A stretch of 64,000 bases of DNA from JBAZDC01 sp041654595 (GCA_964551305.1 CAZKBT010000006.1:7864-71863), one strand, 5' to 3'; shown: positions 45,588-54,893, numbered from the stretch's first letter. Numbers and translations are program-made. The notes: a model not told the origin generated them from the letters alone.

Positions 45588-46349
45588 ATGGGAGTTTTAC
45601 TTCTAGTGGCAGACCTTCCATATCATCCGTTCCCGAAGTACTTGCAGATTCGAGCGATTATTTTGAGGTGGTTGAGCACGTTGAAAATCGGTGAAAAGCT
45701 TCCTGTTGAGGAAAAGTTGGCGGAACATTTTTCTGTCAGCCGGCTCACTATTCGCCAGTCGCTGGAGCGGTTGGAGGATGAGGGAATCATTTCCAGGCGC
45801 GCCGGCGTGGGAACGTGGCTCGCCAAAGAAGTGACGCCGCCGCGAGACGATAGGCTCACCGGACCGATCGAGGCGTTTTCAGCCTTCGGCATCTCGATCG
45901 GCGCAAAGACGATACGTTCAGGCTCCGTGCCCGCATCCGAGGAGGTGGCGGAACGGCTCCAAGTGCCTGTCGGGACCACGGTTTTTGAAGTGCACAGGCT
46001 GCGCAGCGCCGACGCGGCGCCGTTGTTGTGGCTGGAGACGTACATGCCCATGGATCTTGGAGAGAAGATCTCGAAGGCCGCTGTCGACGGGCTCTTCGTG
46101 CCGGTACTGCGCCGCATGCACGATCCGGGAACGTCGGAAGAGTATCAAGTTATCGAAGCGGTATCGGCGACGCAGGAGCAAGCGCAATATCTGGGTGTGA
46201 AGGTCAACGATCCGATATTGAGCGTAAATCGGTTGTTTACGGATACGACAGGGCGTCCAGTGGTCTTCTTTAAGACGCGATTTCGCTCCGACCGGTATTT
46301 TTACACGGTAAATCTTCCGGCGAAGCGCAGACCCGTCCAGAGTTCGTAG
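45588..46349 (+). CDS. GntR-family regulator, HutC/UTRA subgroup
   Basis: A 253-residue regulator with an N-terminal winged helix (about 12-80: YLQIRAIILRWLSTLKIGEKLPVEEKLAEHFSVSRLTIRQSLERL). A UTRA effector domain follows (about 100-245), with EVHRLRSADAAPLLWLETYMP and the terminal VVFFKTRFRSDRYFYTV. It heads the operon that follows. An operator-like sequence lies in its promoter. The effector is unknown but is expected to be a substrate or product of the downstream pathway. Confidence 0.9.
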   Translation: MGVLLLVADLPYHPFPKYLQIRAIILRWLSTLKIGEKLPVEEKLAEHFSVSRLTIRQSLERLEDEGIISRRAGVGTWLAKEVTPPRDDRLTGPIEAFSAFGISIGAKTIRSGSVPASEEVAERLQVPVGTTVFEVHRLRSADAAPLLWLETYMPMDLGEKISKAAVDGLFVPVLRRMHDPGTSEEYQVIEAVSATQEQAQYLGVKVNDPILSVNRLFTDTTGRPVVFFKTRFRSDRYFYTVNLPAKRRPVQSS

Positions 46350-46434
46350 AAACGCGCCGTGTCCTCACGTTGCGCCGCCCGTTTAGCTTGTGCTTGTCAA
46401 TGTCGACGTAAGTCAGAGCGAGGGGAAGAGAATC

Positions 46435-47340
46435 ATGATCGAGAATCCTGTTAAATGGCCGAATGGAGCGCGCTGCGCTGTGGCGATTACGTTTGATGTG
46501 GATTCGGACAGTCTTTTGTACTACGCCTATCCTCATACGGCCGATACCAAGATCGGAACGGCTTCATGGCTGCGCTACGACAGGGTGGCGGTGCCCAGGA
46601 TACTTAGCTTGTACAAGAAGTACGATATCAAGCAAACGTTTTTCGTGCCGGGATGGACCGCCGAACATTATCCGGACACCATCAATCAGATCCTCGATGG
46701 CGGACACGAGATCGGCTTGCATGGCTACCTGCACGAACGCCTGGACAGTTTGTCGGCCGAAATGGAAGACTATTGGTTCATGCGCGGCCTGGACATGCTC
46801 ACCAAGGTGAACGGCATTCGTCCGCGAGGCTTCCGCGCGCCCAGCTATCGCTTTTCCAAGAACACGCTCAACTATCTTGCCCGCGAGGGTTTCGTCTATG
46901 ACTCTTCCTTGATGGGTGATGACGTCCCTTACATCATCGAGAGCGACAACGGCAGCGTGATCGAGCTGCCCACGGATTGGGCGATGGACGATTGGCCGCA
47001 GTTCACTGTCAATTCGGATCTCGGCTATGCCATGCAAGTCAATTCTCCCGAGCGGGGCATGGACGTGTTCATGGCCGAGTTCGAGGCTGCGTGGCAGTAT
47101 GGCGGCCTTTGGGTGTCGGTATGGCATCCGTTCGTCATGGGGCGCCTGGCCCGATGCGCGCGCATGGAGAAGATGATCCGGTACATGATCGAAAAGGGTG
47201 ATGTGTGGTTTGCGACACTGGGAGAAATTGCCGATCACGTCGACAAGGCCATCCAGTCCGGAGAGTACAAGCCGTACAGGGAAAGGATTCCCTTTCACGG
47301 CCAGTCAGCGGATCCTCGGAGTCGACTCCCGCGTACTTGA
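46435..47340 (+). CDS. NodB-fold polysaccharide deacetylase / cyclic-imide-hydrolase-like protein
   Basis: A 301-residue NodB-homology protein. Motif 1 AITFDVDSD (about residues 17-25) has the catalytic/metal Asp. Motif 2 GHEIGLHGYLHE (about 98-109) has the two histidines. Motif 3 RPRGFRAPSYRFS follows (about 140-152). No signal peptide is present, so it acts in the cytoplasm and is unlikely to work on cell-wall sugar. This cytoplasmic group includes PuuE-like allantoinase and cyclic-imide hydrolases. With the transporter and oxidase genes around it, an amide or cyclic imide substrate is more plausible than a polysaccharide (inference). AGGGGAAG precedes the ATG. Confidence 0.85.
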   Translation: MIENPVKWPNGARCAVAITFDVDSDSLLYYAYPHTADTKIGTASWLRYDRVAVPRILSLYKKYDIKQTFFVPGWTAEHYPDTINQILDGGHEIGLHGYLHERLDSLSAEMEDYWFMRGLDMLTKVNGIRPRGFRAPSYRFSKNTLNYLAREGFVYDSSLMGDDVPYIIESDNGSVIELPTDWAMDDWPQFTVNSDLGYAMQVNSPERGMDVFMAEFEAAWQYGGLWVSVWHPFVMGRLARCARMEKMIRYMIEKGDVWFATLGEIADHVDKAIQSGEYKPYRERIPFHGQSADPRSRLPRT

Positions 47341-47391
47341 TCTTCATGCAATCTTTGTTTCAAAACGAACTGTTCCCCGAAAGGAGGCGTT

Positions 47392-48246
47392 ATGAAGTTG
47401 AAAACGAAGGTGGTGGGTTTGGTTTGCTCGGCCCTGTTGGGTTCGGCAGTGTCTTTGGGCGTCGTTGCCGCGGAAGGGAAAAAACACGACAAGACTATCG
47501 TCGTGGCCTTGTCGGGTCCTCTCAAGCCATACAATTATCTGGACGAGGCGGGCAAGTGGAAGGGACTGCAGGCGGATTTGCTGTCCTATGCCGCCGACAA
47601 GGCCGGCTATGACCTGGAATACCGGGAGATGGCATTCGAGAATGAAATTCCGGCGCTGATCGGGGGACGCGTGGATATCGGTTCCGGTATCTACATCACC
47701 AACGAACGCAGCGAGCACCTGGACTTCATTCCCTTGGTCGAGTCCTATTTCGGGATCATTTCCACCAAGGAGTTCGCCCAGAACGTCAAGGATTGGACGG
47801 CTTTCTGCGGAAAGAAGATCGGCATGCACTTTTCCGCGCCCACCGAGCGGGCAGTCAAGGAAATGAATCAAAAATACTGCGGCGGCGACAATGGCGCGAT
47901 TCCCACGCCTAGCAGCGGCGGCATCATGGATCGCTTGAACAGTGTGCAGAACGCCCGGACCGAAGGCGCGATCGACGACGTGAATATGTGGTGGGCTGCG
48001 ACGGAAAGCATTCCCCATCTGGCGGTCGCGCTGGATCAGGTGGGCGATCCTTTGTTCTGGCCCATCGCATTCAAGAAGGGATCCAAGCTCAGGGAGGAAT
48101 TGCTGCCGCACGTCAAGGAATTCCTGAATTCTCCGCGTGCCGAGGAAGTGTCCTTGAGGTATGGGATGGAGCGCAACGTTTTCATCAAAGAGGACCCTGA
48201 TGCGGTAGTCCAGAACGTACTGGAAAGCCGCCGTCGCAATAAATAA
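47392..48246 (+). CDS. Amino-acid-type (family 3) periplasmic binding protein
   Basis: A 284-residue periplasmic receptor of the family 3 / polar amino acid type. The signal peptide ends near VVAA-EG (about residue 27). The family pattern TIVVALSGPLKPYNYLDEAGKWKGLQADLL and DIGSGIYITNERSEHLDF is present, and two Cys pairs occur (AFCGKK, QKYCGG). AAGGAGG lies before ATG 47392. It serves the fused permease-ATPase encoded next. The binding pocket is atypical for E. coli amino acid receptors, so the ligand is unknown. Confidence 0.9.
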   Translation: MKLKTKVVGLVCSALLGSAVSLGVVAAEGKKHDKTIVVALSGPLKPYNYLDEAGKWKGLQADLLSYAADKAGYDLEYREMAFENEIPALIGGRVDIGSGIYITNERSEHLDFIPLVESYFGIISTKEFAQNVKDWTAFCGKKIGMHFSAPTERAVKEMNQKYCGGDNGAIPTPSSGGIMDRLNSVQNARTEGAIDDVNMWWAATESIPHLAVALDQVGDPLFWPIAFKKGSKLREELLPHVKEFLNSPRAEEVSLRYGMERNVFIKEDPDAVVQNVLESRRRNK

Positions 48247-48399
48247 GGGTTCGAGGCGCGCGGCGTTCGCCGCGGGCCTGTTTGCGCGGCACCTATTTCG
48301 CCGATCATCGAGAGATCATCGCGGCGCGAGCGTTCGTTCGGTAAAGCCGGCCGGGTCTCCCTGATCATATTGCACGATGGTTAGCTCAAGGGTTGAAAA

Positions 48400-49956
48400 G
48401 TGCTATCTCAGATTCTCGATTATCTAACTCTCCCTTATCTGCTGGAAGGCGCGGTCATAGCCATCAAGATGTGGCTTGTCTCGTTCGTGCTTTCTTTTTT
48501 CTCCGGGCTCGTTCTTGCGTTGATACGCAACTCCAAAGGCCTGGTGGTTCTGCGCGCCATCGTCAGTTTCTATATCTGGCTATTGCGCGGCACGCCGATT
48601 ATTTTGCAATTGGTCATCTGGTACAACATATTGCCGGTGCTCGGATACGATATTACCGAGTTCTGGACAGCGGTCATTGCCTTGTCGATCTGCTTTTCAG
48701 CGTACTTGTGCGAGGTATTCCGCGGCGGCTTGCTCGCCGTTTCGCAGGGACAAATCGAAGCGGCCCGGGCGCTGGGTTTCGGCCCTGTCGGCGCGACTGT
48801 GTTTTTCGTTATTCCCCAGGCCATGCGGGTGGCGTTCCCCGCCTTGATCAACTTTGCGATTCTGCTGATGAAGGATACCTCGATCACGTCGGTCATCGCG
48901 GTAAACGAACTGACCTTGCGGGCCAATACGATCGTTGCGCGCAATTTCGAGTACGTGCCTGTATTCGCCGCCGCGCTCATCATCTATCTTACGCTCACGA
49001 CGTTGTTGTCGCTGTTCCAGAAATATGCGGAAAAGTCACTCGATTATGATGCCACGGAGATTCGGCTCAAGCGCAAGAACGCCGCCGCTCCGGCCAGTGC
49101 GGACCAACGGCTGGGGGATTACCTTTCGCCGGCGGACGGCCTGGGCTCCGATGGTAATTCCGTTGTTTTCGACAAGGTCAGCAAGTCGTTCGGCGACAAC
49201 AAGGTACTGGACAATGTCTCGCTGAGTTTCAAAAACGGCCGCACCACCTGCATCATGGGGCCGAGCGGCGCCGGAAAAAGCACGTTGTTGCGCACCATAA
49301 ACGGCCTCGAGGAAATAGAGGACGGCACCATCACCGTGAACGGCGTCGTGATGAGCGGGAGGCGCGGCGGCACCCTCTTGCGCAGGAAGCGTTCCGAATT
49401 TTTCTTGACCCGGGACCGCAGGCGTTCCGGCACGGCGATGGTATTCCAGCAATTTCACTTGTTCCAGAATTATTCAGTCCTGGATAATATGACGCTCGCG
49501 CCCCGAAGAGTAAAGCACGTCAAGGCGTCCGTCGCGGCCTCCGAGGGGCAGAACCTGCTGGAGCTTTTCGGACTGGCGCATCTGCGCAACCGTATGCCGC
49601 AACGGCTCTCCGGGGGCGAGCAGCAGCGCATCGGCATTTTGCGCGCCCTTGCCACGAAGCCCAAGACCTTGCTGTTTGACGAGCCGACATCGGCGCTCGA
49701 TCCCGAGCGCGTCGGCGAGGTGCTGGAAGTCATGGAAGAGCTGTCCGACGCGGGCGGCACCATGATAGTCGTAACGCACGAAGTGGAATTCGCCAAGCGC
49801 TGCGCCGATTGGGTGATGTTCATGGAGCACGGGCGTATCGTCGAACAAGGCACTCCCGAGGATATTCTTGAGAACCCCAGCTCCGAAAGGCTGAGGACTT
49901 TCCTGGCGGGAATTGGCGGTTCCGCAGCCAAGGCCGATGCCGGAGCCAAGGCTTGA
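48400..49956 (+). CDS. Fused amino-acid-type ABC permease and ATPase
   Basis: A 518-residue fusion. Residues ~1-215 are a HisM/HisQ-type permease with five membrane segments and the EAA loop QIEAARALGFGPVGATVFFVIP. After a ~35-residue linker, residues ~255-500 are the ATPase: Walker A GPSGAGKST near 287, Q-loop FQQFHLF, signature LSGGEQQR near 403, Walker B LLFDEPTSALD near 425. Only one permease type is encoded in the operon, so the transporter is probably a homodimer of the fusion. GTG 48400 is the chosen start; no close Shine-Dalgarno is visible. Such fusions are known but uncommon. Confidence 0.92.
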   Translation: MLSQILDYLTLPYLLEGAVIAIKMWLVSFVLSFFSGLVLALIRNSKGLVVLRAIVSFYIWLLRGTPIILQLVIWYNILPVLGYDITEFWTAVIALSICFSAYLCEVFRGGLLAVSQGQIEAARALGFGPVGATVFFVIPQAMRVAFPALINFAILLMKDTSITSVIAVNELTLRANTIVARNFEYVPVFAAALIIYLTLTTLLSLFQKYAEKSLDYDATEIRLKRKNAAAPASADQRLGDYLSPADGLGSDGNSVVFDKVSKSFGDNKVLDNVSLSFKNGRTTCIMGPSGAGKSTLLRTINGLEEIEDGTITVNGVVMSGRRGGTLLRRKRSEFFLTRDRRRSGTAMVFQQFHLFQNYSVLDNMTLAPRRVKHVKASVAASEGQNLLELFGLAHLRNRMPQRLSGGEQQRIGILRALATKPKTLLFDEPTSALDPERVGEVLEVMEELSDAGGTMIVVTHEVEFAKRCADWVMFMEHGRIVEQGTPEDILENPSSERLRTFLAGIGGSAAKADAGAKA

Positions 49957-50012
49957 GCGCCTCGTGGCGATGGTTTTGTATATAAGAAAAACTTGCTAGC
50001 AGGAGATCCGAG

Positions 50013-51104
50013 ATGAAAGTTCTGATTTGTGGCGCAGGGGTCGGCGGACTTTCCGCCGCCATCGGACTGGTTGGGTTGGGGCATGACGTCGAGGTCTTCG
50101 AGCGATCCCCGGAGCTCAGGACGACGGGCGCGGGATTGAACTTGTGGCCCAATGCGGGGCGAGCGATTTATAGTTTGGGTCTTCGTAAACAGTACGACGA
50201 CATATGCGTCAAGCTTGATCGCTATTTGAATTATGACCACGAGGGTAAGCTGCTTTTCGAAAAGGACACCAGTCGCTGGCCCGAAGAATACGGGGCCGCG
50301 TCGGTCGGAGTGTATCGCTGGTCGCTGACCTCCATGCTGGCCGATGCCTATGGCGCCGATCGCATAAAGTTCGATCACGAAGTCGTCTCCGTCGAAGAAG
50401 CGGGCGAAAAGGCGATTTGCCATTTCAGCAACGGCGAAAGCCACGAGGGGGACGTGGTCATCGGCGCCGACGGCATATACTCCGCCATACGCGAGCAGCT
50501 CATAGGCGGTGTGACGTTTAGACGGAACGAGCATCACGCTTTCCGCTATCGCGCGATTCTGGACCTGGATCAAGTGGATGTGGATCCGGCGGCGCAGACC
50601 GGTTTCTATTCCCCCAACGGCTGGCTGTCCGTCATTCCCATCGGGAATGGGAAAGCGTATTGGTTCGGCTCCGCCTCCGGCGCAAATAGCTTTGACGAAT
50701 TCGTGGAGTTTTTCTCTTCCTGGAAAAAGACCCACATTCCCCGTACCTTGAGCATGACGCCCAGGGAAGCCGTGGTTGAGAGCCCGCTCAACGACGTGGC
50801 CGGCATTCTGTATACCTGGACCCACGGACGCATCACCTTGATGGGCGATGCCGCGCATCCCATGATGCCCGATCTTGCGCAGGGGGCAAGCCAGACCTTT
50901 ATCGACGCCCAGGTCCTGCGTGACGTATTCGCCAAGCATGACAATGTCAAAGAAGCGCTTGCCGCCTACGAGAACCAGCGCCGTCCCGCCGCTACCTATG
51001 TCGTCCAGTGCTCGCAAAAGGGGAGCTTTCTCGGGCGAAACCACGTGGATCCCATAGCGGTGCGCTATGAAAAGGAGATCGAGGCCAGCGCCTTGCCCTG
51101 CTGA
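50013..51104 (+). CDS. FAD-dependent monooxygenase (salicylate hydroxylase-like)
   Basis: A 363-residue class A flavin monooxygenase. The FAD dinucleotide motif GAGVGGLSAAIGL is at residues 7-19 and the second FAD motif MGDAAHPMMPD near 282. The DG motif in VIGADGIYSAIR is near 150. Such enzymes hydroxylate aromatic or heteroaromatic rings with NAD(P)H and O2, sometimes with ring opening. AGGAG lies 9 bases upstream of ATG 50013. Gene order places it between the transporter and the M20 hydrolase, suggesting oxidation of the imported compound (inference). Confidence 0.9.
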   Translation: MKVLICGAGVGGLSAAIGLVGLGHDVEVFERSPELRTTGAGLNLWPNAGRAIYSLGLRKQYDDICVKLDRYLNYDHEGKLLFEKDTSRWPEEYGAASVGVYRWSLTSMLADAYGADRIKFDHEVVSVEEAGEKAICHFSNGESHEGDVVIGADGIYSAIREQLIGGVTFRRNEHHAFRYRAILDLDQVDVDPAAQTGFYSPNGWLSVIPIGNGKAYWFGSASGANSFDEFVEFFSSWKKTHIPRTLSMTPREAVVESPLNDVAGILYTWTHGRITLMGDAAHPMMPDLAQGASQTFIDAQVLRDVFAKHDNVKEALAAYENQRRPAATYVVQCSQKGSFLGRNHVDPIAVRYEKEIEASALPC

Positions 51105-51140
51105 ACGGCCCCGTTGCAGACTGTCTAACTAGGAATGGCA

Positions 51141-52364
51141 ATGCTTGATGAAAGTACGATACCCAGCCAAGAGCTTCGGGCGCTGGCGCAGCGCCTGGTC
51201 GATGCCGAATCTCCCAACCCTCCCGGCGATGTGAGCCTGCCTTTGGCGGTGGCGGCCGATTATCTGACGGAGAACGGCATCCGATTCGCGCGGGTCTGCG
51301 TCGACGCCGAGAACCGCAAGGTCAACCTGGTGGCCCGTGTGTTTGGCGAGCATCCCGGACCGCATCTGGTCATGAACGCGCACCTGGACGTTTTCCCCCT
51401 GCCGGAAAGCGCCGCGGATAGCGCGTCGAGGCTGGCCAGGAAGGAGGGTGTCCTTGAAGAGCGCGATGTCGTGCGGGGACGCGGCGCCGTCGATATGAAG
51501 AGCGGCGCGGCCGTATTCATGGTGGTCATGAAGCTGCTCAACCAGAGGCGACACGAGATTCACGGCCGAGCCACGCTATGTCTCGTGTGCGATGAGGAGA
51601 CGTTCGGTCCTTACGGCAGTCGCGCCCTGCTCGATCTCTACCCTGAGCTTGCGGGCGACGCCATGCTTAGCACGGAACCATCCTCGCTTTCCGTGGTCAG
51701 GGTCGGGGAAAGAGGCTTCCTGTGGGGGACGGTCGAGTTCCTAGGAAAAGGCGGCCACGGCGCCTATCCCGGCGGCGACCAATCGCCCATTGAAAAAGCG
51801 GCGGCATTCATCAAGGATCTGCGTGAAGCCATTCCGGAAGACTGGGGCGACGTGAAGAAAGAGGACGGCGCCGCGGTTTCTCAAAGCCTGCTCGCACCCA
51901 GCGGTAAATCCTTTGTCGATTTTCCCTCTCTTAATTACGGAACGATAGGCGGCGGCATCAAGGTGAACATGCAACCGGACCGCTGCTTGATTGAAGTCGA
52001 CATCAGGGTGCCCGTGGGGCGGCGCACCGAGGAGTTCGCCCGGATCGTGGCGGATGCGGCTGCGCGCCATGGCGGCGCTTACCGCGTTGACAACTCCGGC
52101 GAGCCCAACAAGAGCGATGAAAGCGACCGCTTGTTCGGCATCATCAAAAAGGCCGTCGCGGATGTAACGGGAACGGCGCCTTCGTTTGCCGTCGGACTGG
52201 GTTGCACGGACGCGCGGCTGTGGCGGTACCGTGGCGTGCCGGCAGCGGTATATGGACCGGATCCGTCCACCATGGCCAGGAATGACGAGGCGATGACCTT
52301 GGCCGACCTGGTCAAGATCGCCAGTGTGCATCTTCGCACGGCCCGCGAGTACCTGGGCGGCTAG
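51141..52364 (+). CDS. M20-family amidohydrolase / peptidase
   Basis: A 407-residue metallohydrolase of the M20/ArgE-DapE group. Zinc-site motifs are MNAHLDVFPLP (His, about 80), RGAVDMKSG (bridging Asp, about 118), CDEETFG (catalytic and ligand Glu, about 152) and STEPSS (about 178). A dimerisation domain lies in the centre. It probably hydrolyses an N-acyl amino acid, carbamoyl or similar amide. ATG 51141 has AGGA at 6 bases; the ATG two codons earlier overlaps it. Last gene of the GntR-led operon, whose pathway would end with it releasing an acid and an amine or ammonia (inference). Confidence 0.88.
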   Translation: MLDESTIPSQELRALAQRLVDAESPNPPGDVSLPLAVAADYLTENGIRFARVCVDAENRKVNLVARVFGEHPGPHLVMNAHLDVFPLPESAADSASRLARKEGVLEERDVVRGRGAVDMKSGAAVFMVVMKLLNQRRHEIHGRATLCLVCDEETFGPYGSRALLDLYPELAGDAMLSTEPSSLSVVRVGERGFLWGTVEFLGKGGHGAYPGGDQSPIEKAAAFIKDLREAIPEDWGDVKKEDGAAVSQSLLAPSGKSFVDFPSLNYGTIGGGIKVNMQPDRCLIEVDIRVPVGRRTEEFARIVADAAARHGGAYRVDNSGEPNKSDESDRLFGIIKKAVADVTGTAPSFAVGLGCTDARLWRYRGVPAAVYGPDPSTMARNDEAMTLADLVKIASVHLRTAREYLGG

Positions 52365-52537
52365 GCGCGGCCGTCCGCGCCGACACCAAGCGAGGCCATA
52401 TTCCGGGTAAAGTAGCGGCAATCACCGCAACCGCTGCAGGTTTCCGGGTCGTCCCGAGCGATCCAGGGGCGATTGGCGGGGTCGGGCCGGCGTGTTCGCG
52501 CCGGCCTGGCGGCTTACTGTCTTGAAATGAGGTGAAC

Positions 52538-54454
52538 GTGCTCAGAGTTTCTCTTGCTGTTCTTTTAATGTGCGTCGGCGTGGTTGCTCCGTCCATCGCT
52601 ATGGCGTCCGGCGTACCCGAACGAATTCCACTGGAAGATTTCTTCCGCAATCCCGAACAGGGCTATTTTCGTTTGTCCGACGACGGTTCCCAGCTCGGTT
52701 TCATGATGCCCGCGAGTATCGACGGCGCGCCTGCTCGCATGAATATTTTTGTTCAGGCGCTGGTGGACGGCCGGCCGAGCGGCGAGCCTCGGCGTCTCAC
52801 GTCGGAGACGGCGCGCGACATCAGCGACTTCTTCTGGAAGGGGGCCGATACGTTGCTTTACAAGAAGGACTTCGGCGGAGACGAGAACTTCCACATCCTC
52901 GCCGTCCAGGCCGGCAGCGGCGCCATGCTTGATCTCACTCCTTTTCCGGATGTCCGGGCAAGCATCGAAGACCACTTGCCGGATGATCCGGATCACGTTT
53001 TGATCAGCCATAATCGGCGCGATCCGGAGGTGTTCGACGTTTATCGCGTGGACGTCAATACCGGTGCTGCCTCCCTTGTGGCGGAGAACCCCGGGAATAT
53101 CGTGGGGTGGGGCACCGACCATGCGGGCCGCGTGCGCGTCGCGCTTGCCAACGAAGGACTCGATACGATCCTGCTCTATCGCGACCGGGAGGATGCGCCA
53201 TTCGAGCCGCTGGTCACGACCGACTATCGCACTTCAGTCATTCCGGCTTTCTTCACTTTCGATGACCGCAAGATCTACGCCATCAGCAATCGCGGCCGCG
53301 ATCGGTCCTCTCTTGTGGTTCTGGATCCGGCGGCGCCCGACGAAGAGCAATTGATCTTCGAGCCGCCGGAGGTCGATCTGGACGGCGCCGGCTATTCGCG
53401 CAAGCGAAAGGTGCTGACGATGGCGTCATACCGGATAGCCAAGCCGGAGCGCAAGATCTTCGATCCGCAGACGCAAGCCTTGTACGACAGGCTGTCGGCC
53501 CTATTGCCAGGCTACGAGTTCGCGCTGCAGGGCTGGAACCGGAACGAAGACATGTTCGTCGTGTCGGCTTACAACGACCGCACGCCCGGCACGCGCTATC
53601 TCTACAGCGAAAAGCACGATGCGCTCTACAAGCTGGCCGACATCAATCCGTCGCTGCGCGAAGCCGACATGGCCTTTATGCGTCCGATCAGTTACAAGGC
53701 GCGCGACGGACTGACGATACACGGCTACCTGACCTTGCCGTCCGGACGGGATCCCAGGAATCTCGCTTGCGTGATCAATCCCCATGGCGGCCCTTGGACG
53801 CGCGACGACTGGGGCTTTAATGCCGAGGCCCAGTTTCTGGCCAACCGGGGCTTCTGCGTGCTGCAGATGAATTTCCGGGGTTCCACGGGCTATGGCCGCG
53901 CGTTCTGGGAAGCAGGCTTCGGGCAGTGGGGCTTGAAGATGCAGGACGACATTACCGACGGCGTGGATTGGCTCGTCGACCAGGGCATTGCCGATCCCAA
54001 GCGCATCGGCATCTTCGGCGCTAGCTACGGCGGTTATGCCACGTTGGCGGGCGTGGCTTTCACGCCCGACTTGTACGCGGCGGCCGTCGACTATGTGGGT
54101 GTATCCAATCTGTTCACCTTCATGGAGACCATCCCGCTCTATTGGCAACCGATGCTGGCACAGATGCGCGAGATGGTGGGCGATCCGCGGCGAGACAAGG
54201 AGCGGCTTGCCGCCACGTCCCCCGCTCTGCATGTCGACCGCATCAAGACGCCTTTGCTCATTGCCCAAGGCGCCCGGGACCCGCGCGTGAACAAGGCGGA
54301 GAGCGATCAAGTGGTCGATGCGCTTCGTGCCCGGGGCGTGCAGGTCGAGTACATGGTCAAAGACAACGAAGGCCATGGGTTCCATAATGAGGAGAACCGG
54401 TTCGATTTTTATCGGGCGATGGAGGCTTTCTTCATCCACCATCTGCGTCCGTAG
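52538..54454 (+). CDS. S9-family prolyl-oligopeptidase-like serine peptidase
   Basis: A 638-residue peptidase with a signal peptide (LRVSLAVLLMCVGVVAPSIAMA-SG). The N-terminal two thirds are a beta-propeller; the C-terminal alpha/beta-hydrolase has the nucleophile in GASYGGYAT (about 494). The acid is in GARDPRVNKAES (about 580) and the His in NEGHGFHNEEN (about 612). GTG 52538 has GAGG 5 bases upstream; a GTG two codons before is less likely. Expected in the periplasm, cleaving peptides or acyl-aminoacyl substrates. It is 173 bases from the M20 gene and probably independent. Confidence 0.9.
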   Translation: MLRVSLAVLLMCVGVVAPSIAMASGVPERIPLEDFFRNPEQGYFRLSDDGSQLGFMMPASIDGAPARMNIFVQALVDGRPSGEPRRLTSETARDISDFFWKGADTLLYKKDFGGDENFHILAVQAGSGAMLDLTPFPDVRASIEDHLPDDPDHVLISHNRRDPEVFDVYRVDVNTGAASLVAENPGNIVGWGTDHAGRVRVALANEGLDTILLYRDREDAPFEPLVTTDYRTSVIPAFFTFDDRKIYAISNRGRDRSSLVVLDPAAPDEEQLIFEPPEVDLDGAGYSRKRKVLTMASYRIAKPERKIFDPQTQALYDRLSALLPGYEFALQGWNRNEDMFVVSAYNDRTPGTRYLYSEKHDALYKLADINPSLREADMAFMRPISYKARDGLTIHGYLTLPSGRDPRNLACVINPHGGPWTRDDWGFNAEAQFLANRGFCVLQMNFRGSTGYGRAFWEAGFGQWGLKMQDDITDGVDWLVDQGIADPKRIGIFGASYGGYATLAGVAFTPDLYAAAVDYVGVSNLFTFMETIPLYWQPMLAQMREMVGDPRRDKERLAATSPALHVDRIKTPLLIAQGARDPRVNKAESDQVVDALRARGVQVEYMVKDNEGHGFHNEENRFDFYRAMEAFFIHHLRP

Positions 54455-54521
54455 CAGGCGCGCGGGAGCGGTGGCCTGCCTACGCCGATGCCGGCGGCGA
54501 TCGGGACATCCAGACGATGCA

Positions 54522-54668
54522 TTACGCGTTTCTATTCTTGGCGCCGCCTTGCCTGGCCTTGAAGCGCGGATTGGACTTGCAGATGACGTAGATGCGACCG
54601 CGGCGACGCACCACCTGGCAATCGCGGTGGCGTATTTTGGCGTCTTTGAGAGAAGAGAGGACTTTCAT
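54522..54668 (-). CDS. Ribosomal protein L36, zinc-independent type (YkgO-like)
   Basis: A 48-residue protein read on the minus strand: MKVLSSLKDAKIRHRDCQVV..., then RRRGRIYVICKSNPRFKARQ and a short basic tail. It matches the MKVLSSLK form of L36, the alternative paralog lacking the full zinc-ribbon ligand set. Such paralogs replace the zinc-binding L36 in zinc starvation and are commonly under Zur control. AAGGA lies 8 bases before ATG 54668. A Zur-like palindrome lies 147 bases upstream, between this gene and the gene at 54890. Confidence 0.92.
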   Translation of the reverse strand: MKVLSSLKDAKIRHRDCQVVRRRGRIYVICKSNPRFKARQGGAKNRNA

Positions 54669-54814
54669 GCAAGGATTCCTTTTGGGCAAATCGGATAATT
54701 CAACAGGACGGATTCATGGCTTATCGGCCTCGACTTCATGATGGGAGGGAGGGTGCCCGGGGGGCCGGCCTGTTCATGCCGCGCTCGTATTCATGCGGAC
54801 ATCCGGACTATTTA

Positions 54815-54834
54815 AGTTATGTTATAACATAACT
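54815..54834. promoter_or_regulatory. 20-bp palindrome, probable Zur box
   Basis: AGTTATGTTATAACATAACT is perfectly self-complementary and carries the ATGTTATAACAT core typical of Zur operators. It lies between the alternative L36 gene (minus, start 54668) and the small gene at 54890 (plus), 56 bases from the latter. Zinc control of either or both is inferred. Confidence 0.75.
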
Positions 54835-54848
54835 AATCAGATGCAAGG

Positions 54849-54893
54849 ATGTCACCGATGACCAGCGCCGAAATGCGAAGAGAGCGCCCATGA
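54849..54893 (+). other. Possible leader mini-ORF coupled to the next gene
   Basis: A 14-codon frame (MSPMTSAEMRRERP) starts 15 bases after the Zur-like palindrome, and its TGA overlaps the ATG of the gene at 54890 (ATGA). The AAGG preceding it is too close to be a good ribosome site for ATG 54849 but better placed for the ATG at 54858. It may only serve coupling, or may be chance. Confidence 0.25.
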
